39,819 bases of DNA, from contig JAOTVV010000027.1 of assembly GCA_029863245.1 (NCBI GenBank), positions 1-39,819 of the forward strand, in the 5' to 3' direction. This stretch comes from Gemmatimonadota bacterium (GTDB taxonomy: Bacteria; Gemmatimonadota; Gemmatimonadetes; Gemmatimonadales; GWC2-71-9). A program made the translations under genes and the position numbers. Under the pieces are notes generated by a model. The model saw nothing but the letters and a program-made list of their open reading frames with translations, searched no databases and was not told the origin of the DNA. Below are positions 8,576 to 16,498 of this stretch, piece after piece. Every line of letters begins with the position of its first letter. Position 1 is the stretch's first letter.

Positions 8576-9111
8576 GGCGTTTCTTTCCTTGAAGGCGTCA
8601 TGGTTCGACGGAGTCCGATGGCGCAGCCCAATGTCGTCACTGCCGCACCGATGCCCCCAGCGAGCAGGTCCGCTCGAGTCAGCCCGTGCGCAACGAGGAC
8701 GCTTGCCACCGTGCCCAGAGCCCCCTGGAGGTCTGCCGTGAAGGCCACCCAGGCGAAGGGGATCCCTTCGGCAACGAGCCAGCGCAGCCCCCCGCCAATG
8801 CTCTCTGCGAACACCCCGACCAGCACCACGGCGGCGGCCAGGGGTACGAGGCTTCCAACCGCCAACGCACCAATCACGAGCCAGATCCGACCCGAGGCGG
8901 TCATGTCGTGCATTGCCGCTCGGCCCGTCCGAATCCAACGGGGAGCGGGTCGCCATACTCCCGACAACACCCGATCGCTGAGTCCCGCCATCGGTACGGC
9001 CGCTGGCAGGGCGTTCAGATACCGGTGGAGGATTGGATCTTCTTCTGCGGGCGTCAGCCCGTTCGCGATTGCGTCCGTCATCTCGTCTTTCCCTACGGAC
9101 TCTCGATCCAT
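8572..9111 (-). CDS. Probable membrane anti-sigma factor (no zinc motif)
   Basis: A 179-residue protein that starts 5 bp after the stop of the ECF sigma gene. It has an N-terminal soluble region of about 75 residues with acidic and aliphatic character (EEDPILHRYLNALPAA), then hydrophobic segments at about residues 75-105 and 150-170. Size, topology and position fit an anti-sigma factor whose cytoplasmic N-terminus holds the sigma factor. The HxxxCxxC zinc anti-sigma motif is absent, so the identification rests on context. ATG 9111 is preferred because GGGAG lies 8 nt upstream; an in-frame ATG at 9078 is possible. The stop overlaps the next gene. Confidence 0.65.
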   Translation of the reverse strand: MDRESVGKDEMTDAIANGLTPAEEDPILHRYLNALPAAVPMAGLSDRVLSGVWRPAPRWIRTGRAAMHDMTASGRIWLVIGALAVGSLVPLAAAVVLVGVFAESIGGGLRWLVAEGIPFAWVAFTADLQGALGTVASVLVAHGLTRADLLAGGIGAAVTTLGCAIGLRRTMTPSRKETP

Positions 9112-9116
9112 CGGTT

Positions 9117-9719
9117 TCACTCCCGAAGGGGTCCGAGCAGCTCTCGGAGCTCGGCACGTGCACGGTGGATATAGGTTTTCACGGTACCTAGTGGGAGATC
9201 CAGCGCCTCTGAGATTTCGTCGTACGGTCGCCCCTCTATATGCCGCATGATGATGCATGCCCGGTACTCGGGTCGGAGCCGGCCGATGGCCTCTTGGATG
9301 GCGTCACCAATCTCCCGGGCTTCGAGTTCTTCCAACGGGGACTCGGCGCGGTCGCCGACCTGGAGGGACGTGGCACCGATTTGGTCGGGTGTGGTGGCGT
9401 CGGGGCCCCCCTGGAAGGACAGGGTGTCGAGCTCCTTGCGCCGCAATTGATCGATGGCGGCGTTGTTGGCGATCTTGAACACCCACGACGAGAACTTGTA
9501 CTCGGGCCGATACCGGTCGAGGGCGTTCAGGACCTTGACGAATGTCTCTTGAGTGAGATCCTCCGCGAGCTCCCGGTCGCGCACCATGCGGTAGATGAGC
9601 GAGTAGACCGGCCGCTCGTAACGCCGCAGCAACTCGCGATGGGCGGGTTCGGCTCCGTTGAGCGCAAACGCCACGATCTCCTGATCGGTGGCCGCGCCCA
9701 GCTCGGAAGGCATCGCCAT
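9117..9719 (-). CDS. ECF-type RNA polymerase sigma factor (sigma-E/RpoE-like)
   Basis: A 200-residue group 4 sigma-70 factor. Region 2 includes RYERPVYSLIYRMVRDRELAE and the -10-recognition helix with DLTQETFVKV and FSSWVFKIANNAAIDQLRR. A linker rich in Gly/Thr/Asp (about 105-130) leads to region 4 with RLRPEYRACIIMRHIEG and the helix-turn-helix DEISEALDLPLGTVKTYIHR. It heads a minus-strand operon with a likely anti-sigma factor and two envelope proteins, so it probably controls an envelope stress response and its own operon. The start is ATG 9719, with ATG 9713 as an alternative. It is divergent from ubiE with 91 bp between. Confidence 0.95.
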   Translation of the reverse strand: MAMPSELGAATDQEIVAFALNGAEPAHRELLRRYERPVYSLIYRMVRDRELAEDLTQETFVKVLNALDRYRPEYKFSSWVFKIANNAAIDQLRRKELDTLSFQGGPDATTPDQIGATSLQVGDRAESPLEELEAREIGDAIQEAIGRLRPEYRACIIMRHIEGRPYDEISEALDLPLGTVKTYIHRARAELRELLGPLRE

Positions 9720-9728
9720 GGGGAAGCG

Positions 9729-9734
9729 ACGTTA
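9729..9734 (-). promoter_or_regulatory. Candidate -10 box of the sigma-factor operon
   Basis: On the minus strand TAACGT ends 9 nt before the ATG at 9719, the leaderless-type spacing seen at other genes here. A GAAACTT element lies about 17 nt further upstream, reminiscent of an ECF -35 box. However, the distance from it to the CGTC within the -10 region (22 nt) is too long for a textbook sigma-E promoter. Confidence 0.3.
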
Positions 9735-9772
9735 CTTCGCGGAGAGTGGGGAAGTTTCAGGCTGCACCGTTC

Positions 9773-9802
9773 TTGCGGCGCCTTCCCGCCTGCCCGTAGG
9801 TT
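9773..9802 (+). promoter_or_regulatory. Predicted promoter of ubiE (leaderless type)
   Basis: A -35 box TTGCGG (9773-9778) is separated by 18 nt from a -10 box TAGGTT (9797-9802). The ATG at 9811 begins 8 nt after the -10 box and no ribosome-binding site fits between, so the transcript should be leaderless or nearly so. Confidence 0.5.
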
Positions 9803-9810
9803 TCGCGCCT

Positions 9811-10539
9811 ATGCCATCAGCGCCCCCCCCCGTTGGAGTGCCGCAGGGCGAGGCTCGGCGGTCGAACGTGCGGCAGATGTTCACGGACATCGCCCCCCGG
9901 TACGACCTACTGAATCGGGTATTGAGTCTGAACACCGACCGCTCGTGGCGCCGACGGGCGGTCAGACATCTCGAGTGGCGGGCGGTGCCCGCGGGCCGGT
10001 ATCTCGATCTCTGTGCGGGGACGCTGGATCTGGCAGCCGAGCTCGCGGGCCAGGACGGCTTCCGCGGTCGTGTCGTCGGCGCCGATTTTGCCATCCCGAT
10101 GCTCAGACTCGGCCTGACGAAAGGCGACGAGCTGAGAGCAGTCGGGGCAGACGCGCTGGATCTACCGTTCCCCGCTGCAACGTTCGACGGTTGCATGATC
10201 GCCTTTGGCATCAGAAACCTGGCGGACTTGGACGCGGGGTTGGCCGAGATGGCGCGTGTGCTGAAGCCGGGTGGACGGTTGGTGATCCTCGAGTTTTCTC
10301 TACCGACCGCCCGCGCGTTCCGGTCGCTCTATCTCCTGTACTTCCGACACGTCCTGCCTCGGGTGGGTCGACTGGTGTCCAAACATACGAGCGCCTACTC
10401 CTACCTGCCAGCTTCCGTTCAGGAATTCCCGGAGCCCTCATACCTGTTGGCCCGGATGGCGGCGAACGGGTTTGCCGCCGTCAGCCACGCGCCGCTCACG
10501 TTCGGGATCGCTGCCTTGCACGCTGGAGTTCGCCGGTGA
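9811..10539 (+). CDS. ubiE: Demethylmenaquinone/ubiquinone methyltransferase UbiE/MenG
   Basis: SAM-dependent C-methyltransferase of quinone biosynthesis; in a menaquinone-using organism it would carry out the last step, demethylmenaquinone to menaquinone. The 242-residue protein has the UbiE signature region FTDIAPRYDLLNRVLS, the SAM-binding LDLCAGTLDLAAELA (an Ala replaces the usual Gly in GTGD), VVGADFAIPMLRLG, the IAFGIRNLADLDAGLAEM signature and ILEFSLPTARAFRSLYLLYF. ATG 9811 is chosen from the family N-terminus and its position right after a -10 box; the upstream in-frame ATG 9688 would overlap the divergent sigma gene. The stop overlaps the next small ORF (GTGA). Confidence 0.93.
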   Translation: MPSAPPPVGVPQGEARRSNVRQMFTDIAPRYDLLNRVLSLNTDRSWRRRAVRHLEWRAVPAGRYLDLCAGTLDLAAELAGQDGFRGRVVGADFAIPMLRLGLTKGDELRAVGADALDLPFPAATFDGCMIAFGIRNLADLDAGLAEMARVLKPGGRLVILEFSLPTARAFRSLYLLYFRHVLPRVGRLVSKHTSAYSYLPASVQEFPEPSYLLARMAANGFAAVSHAPLTFGIAALHAGVRR

Positions 10540-10715
10540 GCCGTCTGGCCAAGCCGAGGGGCGGGAGGGACAAGACCAAGCGGCAGGGTCCGGAACGTGG
10601 CCCTGAGCGGCGGCCCGCACGGCGGGAGCGACCGCGGGGGCCCAACGGGACACCGCCCGGGGGGCCGCTGCGCCATCCCCACAAGACCCCCACACCGAAT
10701 CGCCGAGGACGGTGA
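10536..10715 (+). CDS. Small, very basic Arg/Pro-rich protein of unknown function
   Basis: A 59-residue ORF that fills the gap between ubiE and the phosphodiesterase gene. Its GTG overlaps the ubiE stop as GTGA, and its own stop overlaps the GTG of the next gene in the same way. Such double coupling is unlikely by chance and supports translation. The product has about 15 Arg, 4 Lys and 12 Pro against 4 acidic residues, begins MSRLAKPRGGRDKTK and shows no hydrophobic core, so it is probably disordered and could bind RNA or DNA. I recognise no family. High-GC spacer DNA can code for such sequence by chance, so it needs expression or conservation evidence. Confidence 0.5.
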   Translation: MSRLAKPRGGRDKTKRQGPERGPERRPARRERPRGPNGTPPGGPLRHPHKTPTPNRRGR

Positions 10716-11194
10716 GGGTGAGAATCGGTGTGATCTCCGATACCCACGGGACCTTGAGACCGGAGGTGCTCGATGTGTTCCACGATGTGGCGCATATCCT
10801 CCACGCCGGTGACATCGGGAACGAGGATGTCCTGACGGCACTCGAGGCGCTGGCCCCGGTCACGGCCGTCTACGGGAACACCGATGGCGTCGAGCTGCGA
10901 CAGCGGTGTCCCGATGTCGCGACGGTCGAACTCGAGGGGCTGATCGCCGTCGTCACCCATGGTGACCGGTTCGGATCGCCGGAGCCGCAGGGGCTCGTGG
11001 CGGCGTTCCCGGACGCGGAGATCATTGTGTACGGCCACACGCACCAGGCGGTGCTCGAGCTAGTCGATCGGACCGTCACCGTGATGAATCCTGGTGCTGC
11101 CGGGCCCGCGCGGTTCGGCGTCCCGCCGACTGTGGGGATCATGGAGTTCGAAGCAGGACTGCCGCCGCGGGCGAGGATCGTGCCGTTGGCGTGA
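10712..11194 (+). CDS. YfcE/MJ0936-family metallophosphoesterase
   Basis: A 160-residue calcineurin-like phosphodiesterase of the small YfcE/MJ0936 type, whose characterised members hydrolyse artificial phosphodiesters with Mn2+; the natural substrate is mostly unknown. All metal-binding motifs are present in order: SDTHG, HAGDI, YGNTDG, VTHGD and YGHTH, then NPGAAG. It starts at GTG 10712, overlapping the upstream small ORF by 4 nt, and the N-terminus RIGVISDTHG matches the family start. It is third in the ubiE unit and convergent with the exchanger gene 43 bp away. Confidence 0.92.
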   Translation: MRVRIGVISDTHGTLRPEVLDVFHDVAHILHAGDIGNEDVLTALEALAPVTAVYGNTDGVELRQRCPDVATVELEGLIAVVTHGDRFGSPEPQGLVAAFPDAEIIVYGHTHQAVLELVDRTVTVMNPGAAGPARFGVPPTVGIMEFEAGLPPRARIVPLA

Positions 11195-11237
11195 TCCGGC
11201 CAAGGCCGCGCTTCCACCGCGACCCGTTGGGGACGGG

Positions 11238-12212
11238 CTACCCCACCATCACGACGTACGCCATGAACGCGGTGAAGCCCGCCAGGAGGAGCACGCCGTT
11301 CAGTCTCGCGATCGTGTGCCCACGAAGCATCATTGGAAACAGCACGAGGGCGAACGCGAGCATCGTCCAGTTGTCGACCGCGATGGCACGGGGGTTCACC
11401 GGTACAGGGAAGATCGTGGCGGTGATCCCGAGAATGGCGAGCAGGTTGAAGATGTTCGATCCCACCACGTTGCCCAGCGCGATGTCGGGCTCGCGGCGGG
11501 CCATGGCCACGATGCACGTGGCGAGTTCGGGGAGGCTCGTTCCCATTGCAACGATGGTGAGTCCGACCACCCGCTCAGTGATCCCGAGTGTCCGGGCTAT
11601 GGTCACGCTTCCGGCCACGGCCAGATCGGCCCCGATCACGAGACCAACGATACCGAGCACTACCAAGAGCCCGTTGCGACTCCATGCGCGCGCCGTGCCT
11701 TTCCGAATATGTGAGGCTCGCTGCACGTCGCGATCGAGGGCCTCGGCCTCGTCCATCGGGACACCGCGACGCACTAGGTAGGCGATCGCACCGATGAACA
11801 TCGCGAGCCCAACGACTAGCAGCATGCCGTCGAGCCGGTCGACGACGCCGTCGTATGCCAGAACGATGGCGAGGGCGGACACGAAGAGCATCACCGGGTA
11901 TTCGAAGCGAATCGTCAGGCGCTTGACCGGAATCGCCCCGATGACGGCGGTCACGCCCAGGATCGCCCCCACGTTGAAGATGCACGAGCCGATCACGTTG
12001 CCGAACGCGATGTCGGTAGAGCCGCGAGCGGTGGCGTCGATGCTCACGGCCAGCTCGGGCATGCTGGTTCCCATCGCGACCACCGTGAGCGCAACGACGG
12101 CGGTTGACACCCTGGCCAGGAGGGCGATGACCACGGCACCCTGCACCAGGTAATGTCCGCCGACGAAGAGCACGATCAGTCCGACTGCCACCTGCCCGAA
12201 AGCAATCAGCAC
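11238..12212 (-). CDS. CaCA-family Na+/Ca2+ (K+-dependent type) exchanger, YrbG-like
   Basis: Inner-membrane cation antiporter of 324 residues, normal for the YrbG/prokaryotic exchanger group. It has two inverted alpha-repeats with nearly the same sequence: AMGTSMPELAVSI with FGNVIGSCIFNVGAILG in the first half and AMGTSLPELATCI with LGNVVGSNIFNLLAILG in the second. The acidic Glu of each PEL is the expected ion ligand. About ten TM segments are visible, with a charged loop between the halves (about 175-205). GTG 12212 is chosen because it overlaps the stop of the Cho-like gene by 7 nt and the N-terminus then matches family length. It is the last gene of the metB-to-exchanger run. Confidence 0.93.
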   Translation of the reverse strand: MLIAFGQVAVGLIVLFVGGHYLVQGAVVIALLARVSTAVVALTVVAMGTSMPELAVSIDATARGSTDIAFGNVIGSCIFNVGAILGVTAVIGAIPVKRLTIRFEYPVMLFVSALAIVLAYDGVVDRLDGMLLVVGLAMFIGAIAYLVRRGVPMDEAEALDRDVQRASHIRKGTARAWSRNGLLVVLGIVGLVIGADLAVAGSVTIARTLGITERVVGLTIVAMGTSLPELATCIVAMARREPDIALGNVVGSNIFNLLAILGITATIFPVPVNPRAIAVDNWTMLAFALVLFPMMLRGHTIARLNGVLLLAGFTAFMAYVVMVG

Positions 12213-13327
12213 GGCACGAACCCAATGGGGCGGTGCTGCTCGAGCCAGTCCTCGAGCCGAGTGGCGCGTCGCAGCGCGGCGGGATGCCGACGAAACCAGC
12301 TCAACACCAGCAGCGTCTCGTCTATGGCAGGCTGTGGAATGGGTCCGGGCGCGGTCGTGACGCCGGCGTGTTCCTCCACGAGGGAGTGGAAGGCCTCGAT
12401 CTCGATAGGCGTGCGCGGTGCCGGCGCGGAAGCTCGAACTCGAGCGTGACGGATGACGTATGCGCGATCGTCGCCGTAGACGCCCGGATCCACGAACACG
12501 AAGCTCATGCTGTCCAGTGTGGCGTGCATCCTGGTGCAAGCAGCGAGCAGCCACGTGAGGGCATCGAACTTGTCACGCCACCACGCGGCACGCTCGAAGT
12601 CCTGCTGGTCGCTCGCCTCCACCATGCCGGCAATCACGCGGTCGATGGGCACCAGGCTGCGACCTTCGATGAAGGCGACCGCAGTGTCCGTCCGCTCCCG
12701 GTACTCGCGCTCCGTAACGAATCCACCGCACGGACCCAGGCACGTTCCGAGTTCGTACCGAAGGCATCCAGCCCGGCCGCGGCTCTCGAAGAGATCACCT
12801 TGATCGCGAAAGGCGATCGGCATCTTGACGGCGCAGTCTCGCAATCCCAAGAGATCGTTCAGGATCCTGATGCCCTCGTGCAGACGTCCCGCGCCGAGAA
12901 AGGGGCCGTAATGGCGCACGGCATGAGTTCCGGGATTGCGGCCGACGTAGATCTTCGGCGCGAGCCCACCGGATACCTTGATGAAGGCGGCACTGCGCGT
13001 GCGGTTCATGCGCACGTTGAAGACGGGACGGTGACGGCGGATCTGCCGCAACTCCTCCAGCAGCGCGGCGAATTCGGACGGCACGTAGTCCCACTCGATG
13101 TCGGCCGTAGCCTGCAGAATTCTCGCTGCCTTGTCTTCTGGGTACCGAGCGCGGAAGTAGGAGAGCAGTCGCGCGCGGAGCCGCTTGGCTTTCCCGACAT
13201 AGACGACCGTCCGCGCGGGATCGAGCATGCGGTAGATGGCGGGGCGGTTTTCAGCGAGAGCGGTGACACGGCGCTTGAGGGTGCCCAGCTCGCCGAGGGG
13301 CAGCGTCAGCGCGCGAGCTACCGCCAT
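12206..13327 (-). CDS. UvrC N-terminal-half protein (Cho-like GIY-YIG nuclease)
   Basis: A 373-residue protein matching only the first half of UvrC. It has the GIY-YIG domain (about 28-110) in a divergent form: AIYRMLDP stands in place of GVY-type motifs and VVYVGKAKRLRARLLSYF supplies the second half and the conserved Arg. It then has the UvrC middle region with CLRYELGTCLGPC (about 185-200) and a UVR-like helix pair (VIAGMVEASDQQDFERAAWWRD). The C-terminal RNase H-like endonuclease and HhH domains are absent. This is the layout of E. coli Cho, which makes the 3' incision in alternative excision repair. Its ATG overlaps the upstream gene by 10 nt. It could also be a derived UvrC paralogue without incision activity. 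Confidence 0.85.
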   Translation of the reverse strand: MAVARALTLPLGELGTLKRRVTALAENRPAIYRMLDPARTVVYVGKAKRLRARLLSYFRARYPEDKAARILQATADIEWDYVPSEFAALLEELRQIRRHRPVFNVRMNRTRSAAFIKVSGGLAPKIYVGRNPGTHAVRHYGPFLGAGRLHEGIRILNDLLGLRDCAVKMPIAFRDQGDLFESRGRAGCLRYELGTCLGPCGGFVTEREYRERTDTAVAFIEGRSLVPIDRVIAGMVEASDQQDFERAAWWRDKFDALTWLLAACTRMHATLDSMSFVFVDPGVYGDDRAYVIRHARVRASAPAPRTPIEIEAFHSLVEEHAGVTTAPGPIPQPAIDETLLVLSWFRRHPAALRRATRLEDWLEQHRPIGFVPC

Positions 13328-14322
13328 CCTCGCAGCGATCGCACGAAGCGGTGGAGCAGGAGGAACTTCTCGTAAACGATGACGTCCTTCCGCTGCCGGC
13401 CCAGCTCGGCCAGCAACTCCTTCATACGTCCGCGCCGGGTGACATAGAACCGGAACACCTCGGCAAAGTCCTCGAGCGGATGCGTTGCCGCGTAGGCCGT
13501 GACGTGTTGCGCATTACCCGAGCTGACCTTCTTCCGCTGGAAGTCGACCCAGGTGTCGTCGCTCACGCGATATGCCTTGTTCGCCTCACCGAACACCCGC
13601 GTGAACTGCTCCGTGTGTGTGAACGGCCAGTGGTGGTAGAGGAAACTGTGGCCCAGCTCGTGACAAACCAGCCCCACCAGGAGCGACCACGGGATCTCGT
13701 CACGGCGGCGCACGCCCATCACGTAGCTGCGGTCGATCTCGATGATGTTCCGCGACCGGGGATCGACGCCCGACACGCCCGGACGCAGCAGGACTCGGTA
13801 TCCCCAATCCCGGATTCGCGACACCAGCAACAGGCGGCGGACCCGGGTCAGGGCTCGGTCGATCAGGTCCGATCCGGTGGCGTCGAACCCGCACCACTGA
13901 CAGATGTCCATCGCATCGTCGACCCCGCGGTCGCAGTGGGGACAGCTCCCCTCGTACGCCGTGTCTTCCCACTCCTGTTCGCCGCCGCACCAGGGGCAAT
14001 AGGCCATGGGGTATTGCACGCCGCCGCCGCAGTCCCAGTCGCAGTGGCCGTCGAACCGGAATCCCCGAGGGGCCTTGAGCGGCTCGGGTGACGACACGCC
14101 CTCCTCTTGGATGTCGGCTCCGCACCAGCCACAGTAGGAATGCAGGTCCGAAACGACCCAGCCGCAGTAGTAGCACTCGGCGTTCGTGATTGGCGGGTCG
14201 TCCCGCCAGACGAGCGGTCGCCCACACGACGTGCAGAACGACCAGAACCGCTTGATAGCCTGGCCGCATTTGCACCGCAGCTCGGCCTGCGGTGTGGGAT
14301 GTCGGTGCCGTCTCTGTGTCAT
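13318..14322 (-). CDS. Zinc-ribbon-rich putative metallopeptidase (HELGH)
   Basis: A 334-residue protein with two parts. The N-terminal half (about 15-150) has at least eight Cys pairs (CKC, CTSC, CYYC, CGWC, CDWDC, CPWC, CPHC, CQWC), enough for about four zinc ribbons. The C-terminal half has a zincin active site HELGH (His221, Glu222, His225) with probable third ligand in EDFAEVFRF (Glu284 or Glu288), as in the putative zinc-binding metallopeptidase families. There is no signal peptide, so it is cytoplasmic. ATG 14322 is preferred to an in-frame TTG 14370. It sits between mutM and the Cho-like nuclease and overlaps the latter, suggesting a DNA-repair link; SprT-like processing of DNA-protein adducts is one idea, unproven. 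Confidence 0.8.
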   Translation of the reverse strand: MTQRRHRHPTPQAELRCKCGQAIKRFWSFCTSCGRPLVWRDDPPITNAECYYCGWVVSDLHSYCGWCGADIQEEGVSSPEPLKAPRGFRFDGHCDWDCGGGVQYPMAYCPWCGGEQEWEDTAYEGSCPHCDRGVDDAMDICQWCGFDATGSDLIDRALTRVRRLLLVSRIRDWGYRVLLRPGVSGVDPRSRNIIEIDRSYVMGVRRRDEIPWSLLVGLVCHELGHSFLYHHWPFTHTEQFTRVFGEANKAYRVSDDTWVDFQRKKVSSGNAQHVTAYAATHPLEDFAEVFRFYVTRRGRMKELLAELGRQRKDVIVYEKFLLLHRFVRSLRGWR

Positions 14323-14385
14323 AGCTCTCGTTGTGCGGCGGGCCGTGGGTGGCAGCGCCTCGTGCACCAAAGCTAACGAGTCGAC

Positions 14386-15237
14386 TCAGGTTTTCCGCGC
14401 CGGCCGCGGTCCCCCCTGACACCGCCAGCACCAGGTCGTGGCGCGCCCGTCGATGGTGTGCGTCGTGACGAGGCCTGTGCCGCACCGGACGCATGGCTCG
14501 CCCCCGCGTCCATAGACCTCCAAGCCTCCCTGGAACGATCCCCGCTGCCCCGTGCCGGTGCGGTAGTCCCGGATCGTTGTGCCCCGAGCGGCAACGGCGT
14601 CGCCGAGCACGGAGCGAACTGCATCGAACAGGGCTTGGGAGTCGCGAGGGGTCAGGCGATCGGCCCGACGCGAGGGGTCGATTCGGGCCCGAAACAGGGC
14701 CTCGTTTGCGTAGATGTTGCCCACGCCCGCCAGGCGGCGCTGGTCCATGATCGCCTTCTTGATGGCCTGCCGGGACCCGCTGAGGCGTTGCGCGAACGCA
14801 GCTGCGTCGAACGCGGGATCCAGCGGCTCCGGTCCGATCCGGGCCGAATAGGCCCGCCATCCCTTCTCGTCGAGCAGCCAGATCGTCCCCAGCCGCCGCA
14901 TGTCACGGTACACGAGCTGTGACCCCCCGCCGAGACTCACCTGAAGCACGGCGTAGCGCCGCTCCTCGCGAGTGAGCCTGCGGTCGTGCACGATGAGCGA
15001 TCCGGTCATCCTGGGCTGAACCACCAGTCGGTGCCCACTGTCCAGACCAATCACGACGTGCTTGGCCCGACGGTCCACCGCGACGACGGTGTTCCGTGCG
15101 AGCGTCCGCAGCAGCCGGGCGCGCGAAACCTGTCTCAGCACGTTGGTGTGGTGGAGTCTGGGATTGGTGAGGGTCCGCCCGATCAGTGTCGGCCGGAGGT
15201 CTCGAACGATGGTTTCGACCTCAGGAAGCTCCGGCAC
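14386..15237 (-). CDS. mutM: Formamidopyrimidine-DNA glycosylase (Fpg/MutM)
   Basis: Bifunctional DNA glycosylase/AP lyase that removes 8-oxoguanine and formamidopyrimidines. The 283-residue protein starts MPELPEVETIV, giving the N-terminal Pro nucleophile (after Met removal) and catalytic Glu. The beta-hairpin Lys lies in RRAKHVVIGL, the H2TH region includes GVGNIYANEALFRARIDP, and the C-terminal zinc finger has Cys pairs CVRC and CWRC. The sequence YRTGTGQRGSFQGGLEVYGR precedes the finger as in the family. Its ATG overlaps the end of purD by 17 nt, and the zinc-ribbon peptidase gene starts 63 bp after its stop. Confidence 0.96.
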   Translation of the reverse strand: MPELPEVETIVRDLRPTLIGRTLTNPRLHHTNVLRQVSRARLLRTLARNTVVAVDRRAKHVVIGLDSGHRLVVQPRMTGSLIVHDRRLTREERRYAVLQVSLGGGSQLVYRDMRRLGTIWLLDEKGWRAYSARIGPEPLDPAFDAAAFAQRLSGSRQAIKKAIMDQRRLAGVGNIYANEALFRARIDPSRRADRLTPRDSQALFDAVRSVLGDAVAARGTTIRDYRTGTGQRGSFQGGLEVYGRGGEPCVRCGTGLVTTHTIDGRATTWCWRCQGGPRPARKT

Positions 15238-16498
15238 GCGCTACCTCGCGCCAAGCGATGTCGCGCCGCAGCTGCCGGCCCGCAAACGTGATGGCCTCCG
15301 CCAGCGCGCGGCTCCGCGCGGCAGCTTCCGGCACGTCGCGCCCGAGGCCGGTGGCACTCAGCACCCGGCCGCCAGCGGTCCTGAGGGTTCCGTCGCGATC
15401 CATCGCTGTCCCGGCATGAAAAAGCAGCGTCTCGGCCGGGAGCTCGCCGGGGACGGTGATCGGGTCACCCTTCCGTGGAGACGCCGGATAGCCGTGGCTG
15501 GCGAGGACGGTGGTCACGGCCGCCCGGGCGGCACGGCACCGGGACGATCCCGGCGACCAGTGCTCGCCCGCCGCGATGGCCCACGCATGGGGGGCGAGGT
15601 CCAGGGCGGACGCCGGCAGGACGACCTGCGCCTCCGGGTCGCCGAACCGGCAGTTGAACTCCAGCACGGACAGATCCCCGGTGTCCCCGACCATCAACCC
15701 GGCATAGAGTACGCCCGTGTACGGGGTGTTCTGTTGGTGTAGGGTGTGGAATATCGGCTCGAGGATCTCGCGGTCGACGCGGTCCATCAGGGCATCATCC
15801 GCGATGGATACCGGCGTATAGGCCCCCATGCCCCCGGTGTTCAGTCCGGTATCACCTTCGCCGATGCGCTTGTGGTCCTGCGATGGGGGTAGCACCAGGT
15901 GGCGCTCGCCGTCGGTAACCACCAGGATCGAGATCTCTTCACCGGACACGAATTCCTCGACGAGGACCACCTTGCCTGCCTCGCCGAATGCACCGCCGAA
16001 CATCTGCCGTACGGCAGCTTCGGCGTGCACCCGGGTCTCACAGACGATGGCCCCCTTGCCCGCGGCGAGCCCCGACGCCTTGACCACGAGGGGCTCGGCG
16101 TGCCCCCGGATGTAGTCCAGGGCGCGACCCTGGTCGCGAAACGTTTCACTGGTGGGTGTGGGGACGCCGGCCGCCAGCATGATCTCCTTGGCGTAGGCCT
16201 TTGACGACTCGATTCGGGCTGCAGCGGCCGTTGGACCGAAGACGTAATGACCGGCTGCGGTGAGATGATCGGTGAGGCCAGCGGCCAGCGGTGCTTCGGG
16301 GCCGATCACGGTGAGGTCGACCTGGTGCGCTTGGACAGCGTCGGTGATGCCCTGATGGTCATCCGGCTCGACGGGGAGGTTGGTACCCAGCTGAGCTGTC
16401 CCCGGATTACCTGGTGCGCAGAACACCTGCGCCGATCGGGCGAGCGTCCAACAGAGCGTGTGCTCCCGGCCGCCGCCGCCGACGACCAGAACCCTCAC
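15221..16498 (-). CDS. purD: Phosphoribosylamine-glycine ligase (GARS)
   Basis: ATP-grasp enzyme that joins glycine to phosphoribosylamine in de novo purine synthesis. The 425-residue protein starts with the family N-terminus RVLVVGGGGREHTL and has FCAPGNPGTAQLGTN, VIGPEAPLAAGLTDHL, the ATP-grasp loop VKASGLAAGKGAIVC, GLNTGGMGAYTPV and the signature RFGDPEAQVVLP. GTG 16498 is chosen because it overlaps the M48 gene stop as GTGA and places the Rossmann motif at the usual distance. It is flanked by an M48 peptidase and mutM, not by other pur genes, so the cluster is not a purine operon. Confidence 0.96.
   Translation of the reverse strand: MRVLVVGGGGREHTLCWTLARSAQVFCAPGNPGTAQLGTNLPVEPDDHQGITDAVQAHQVDLTVIGPEAPLAAGLTDHLTAAGHYVFGPTAAAARIESSKAYAKEIMLAAGVPTPTSETFRDQGRALDYIRGHAEPLVVKASGLAAGKGAIVCETRVHAEAAVRQMFGGAFGEAGKVVLVEEFVSGEEISILVVTDGERHLVLPPSQDHKRIGEGDTGLNTGGMGAYTPVSIADDALMDRVDREILEPIFHTLHQQNTPYTGVLYAGLMVGDTGDLSVLEFNCRFGDPEAQVVLPASALDLAPHAWAIAAGEHWSPGSSRCRAARAAVTTVLASHGYPASPRKGDPITVPGELPAETLLFHAGTAMDRDGTLRTAGGRVLSATGLGRDVPEAAARSRALAEAITFAGRQLRRDIAWREVARAGAS

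Noticed and set aside
9240..10715. A 491-residue plus-strand frame spanning the sigma-factor and ubiE region
   Set aside because: Most of it is antisense to rpoE and out of frame with ubiE. Only its last 59 codons, from GTG 10536, are supported by overlaps and are listed as a small ORF.
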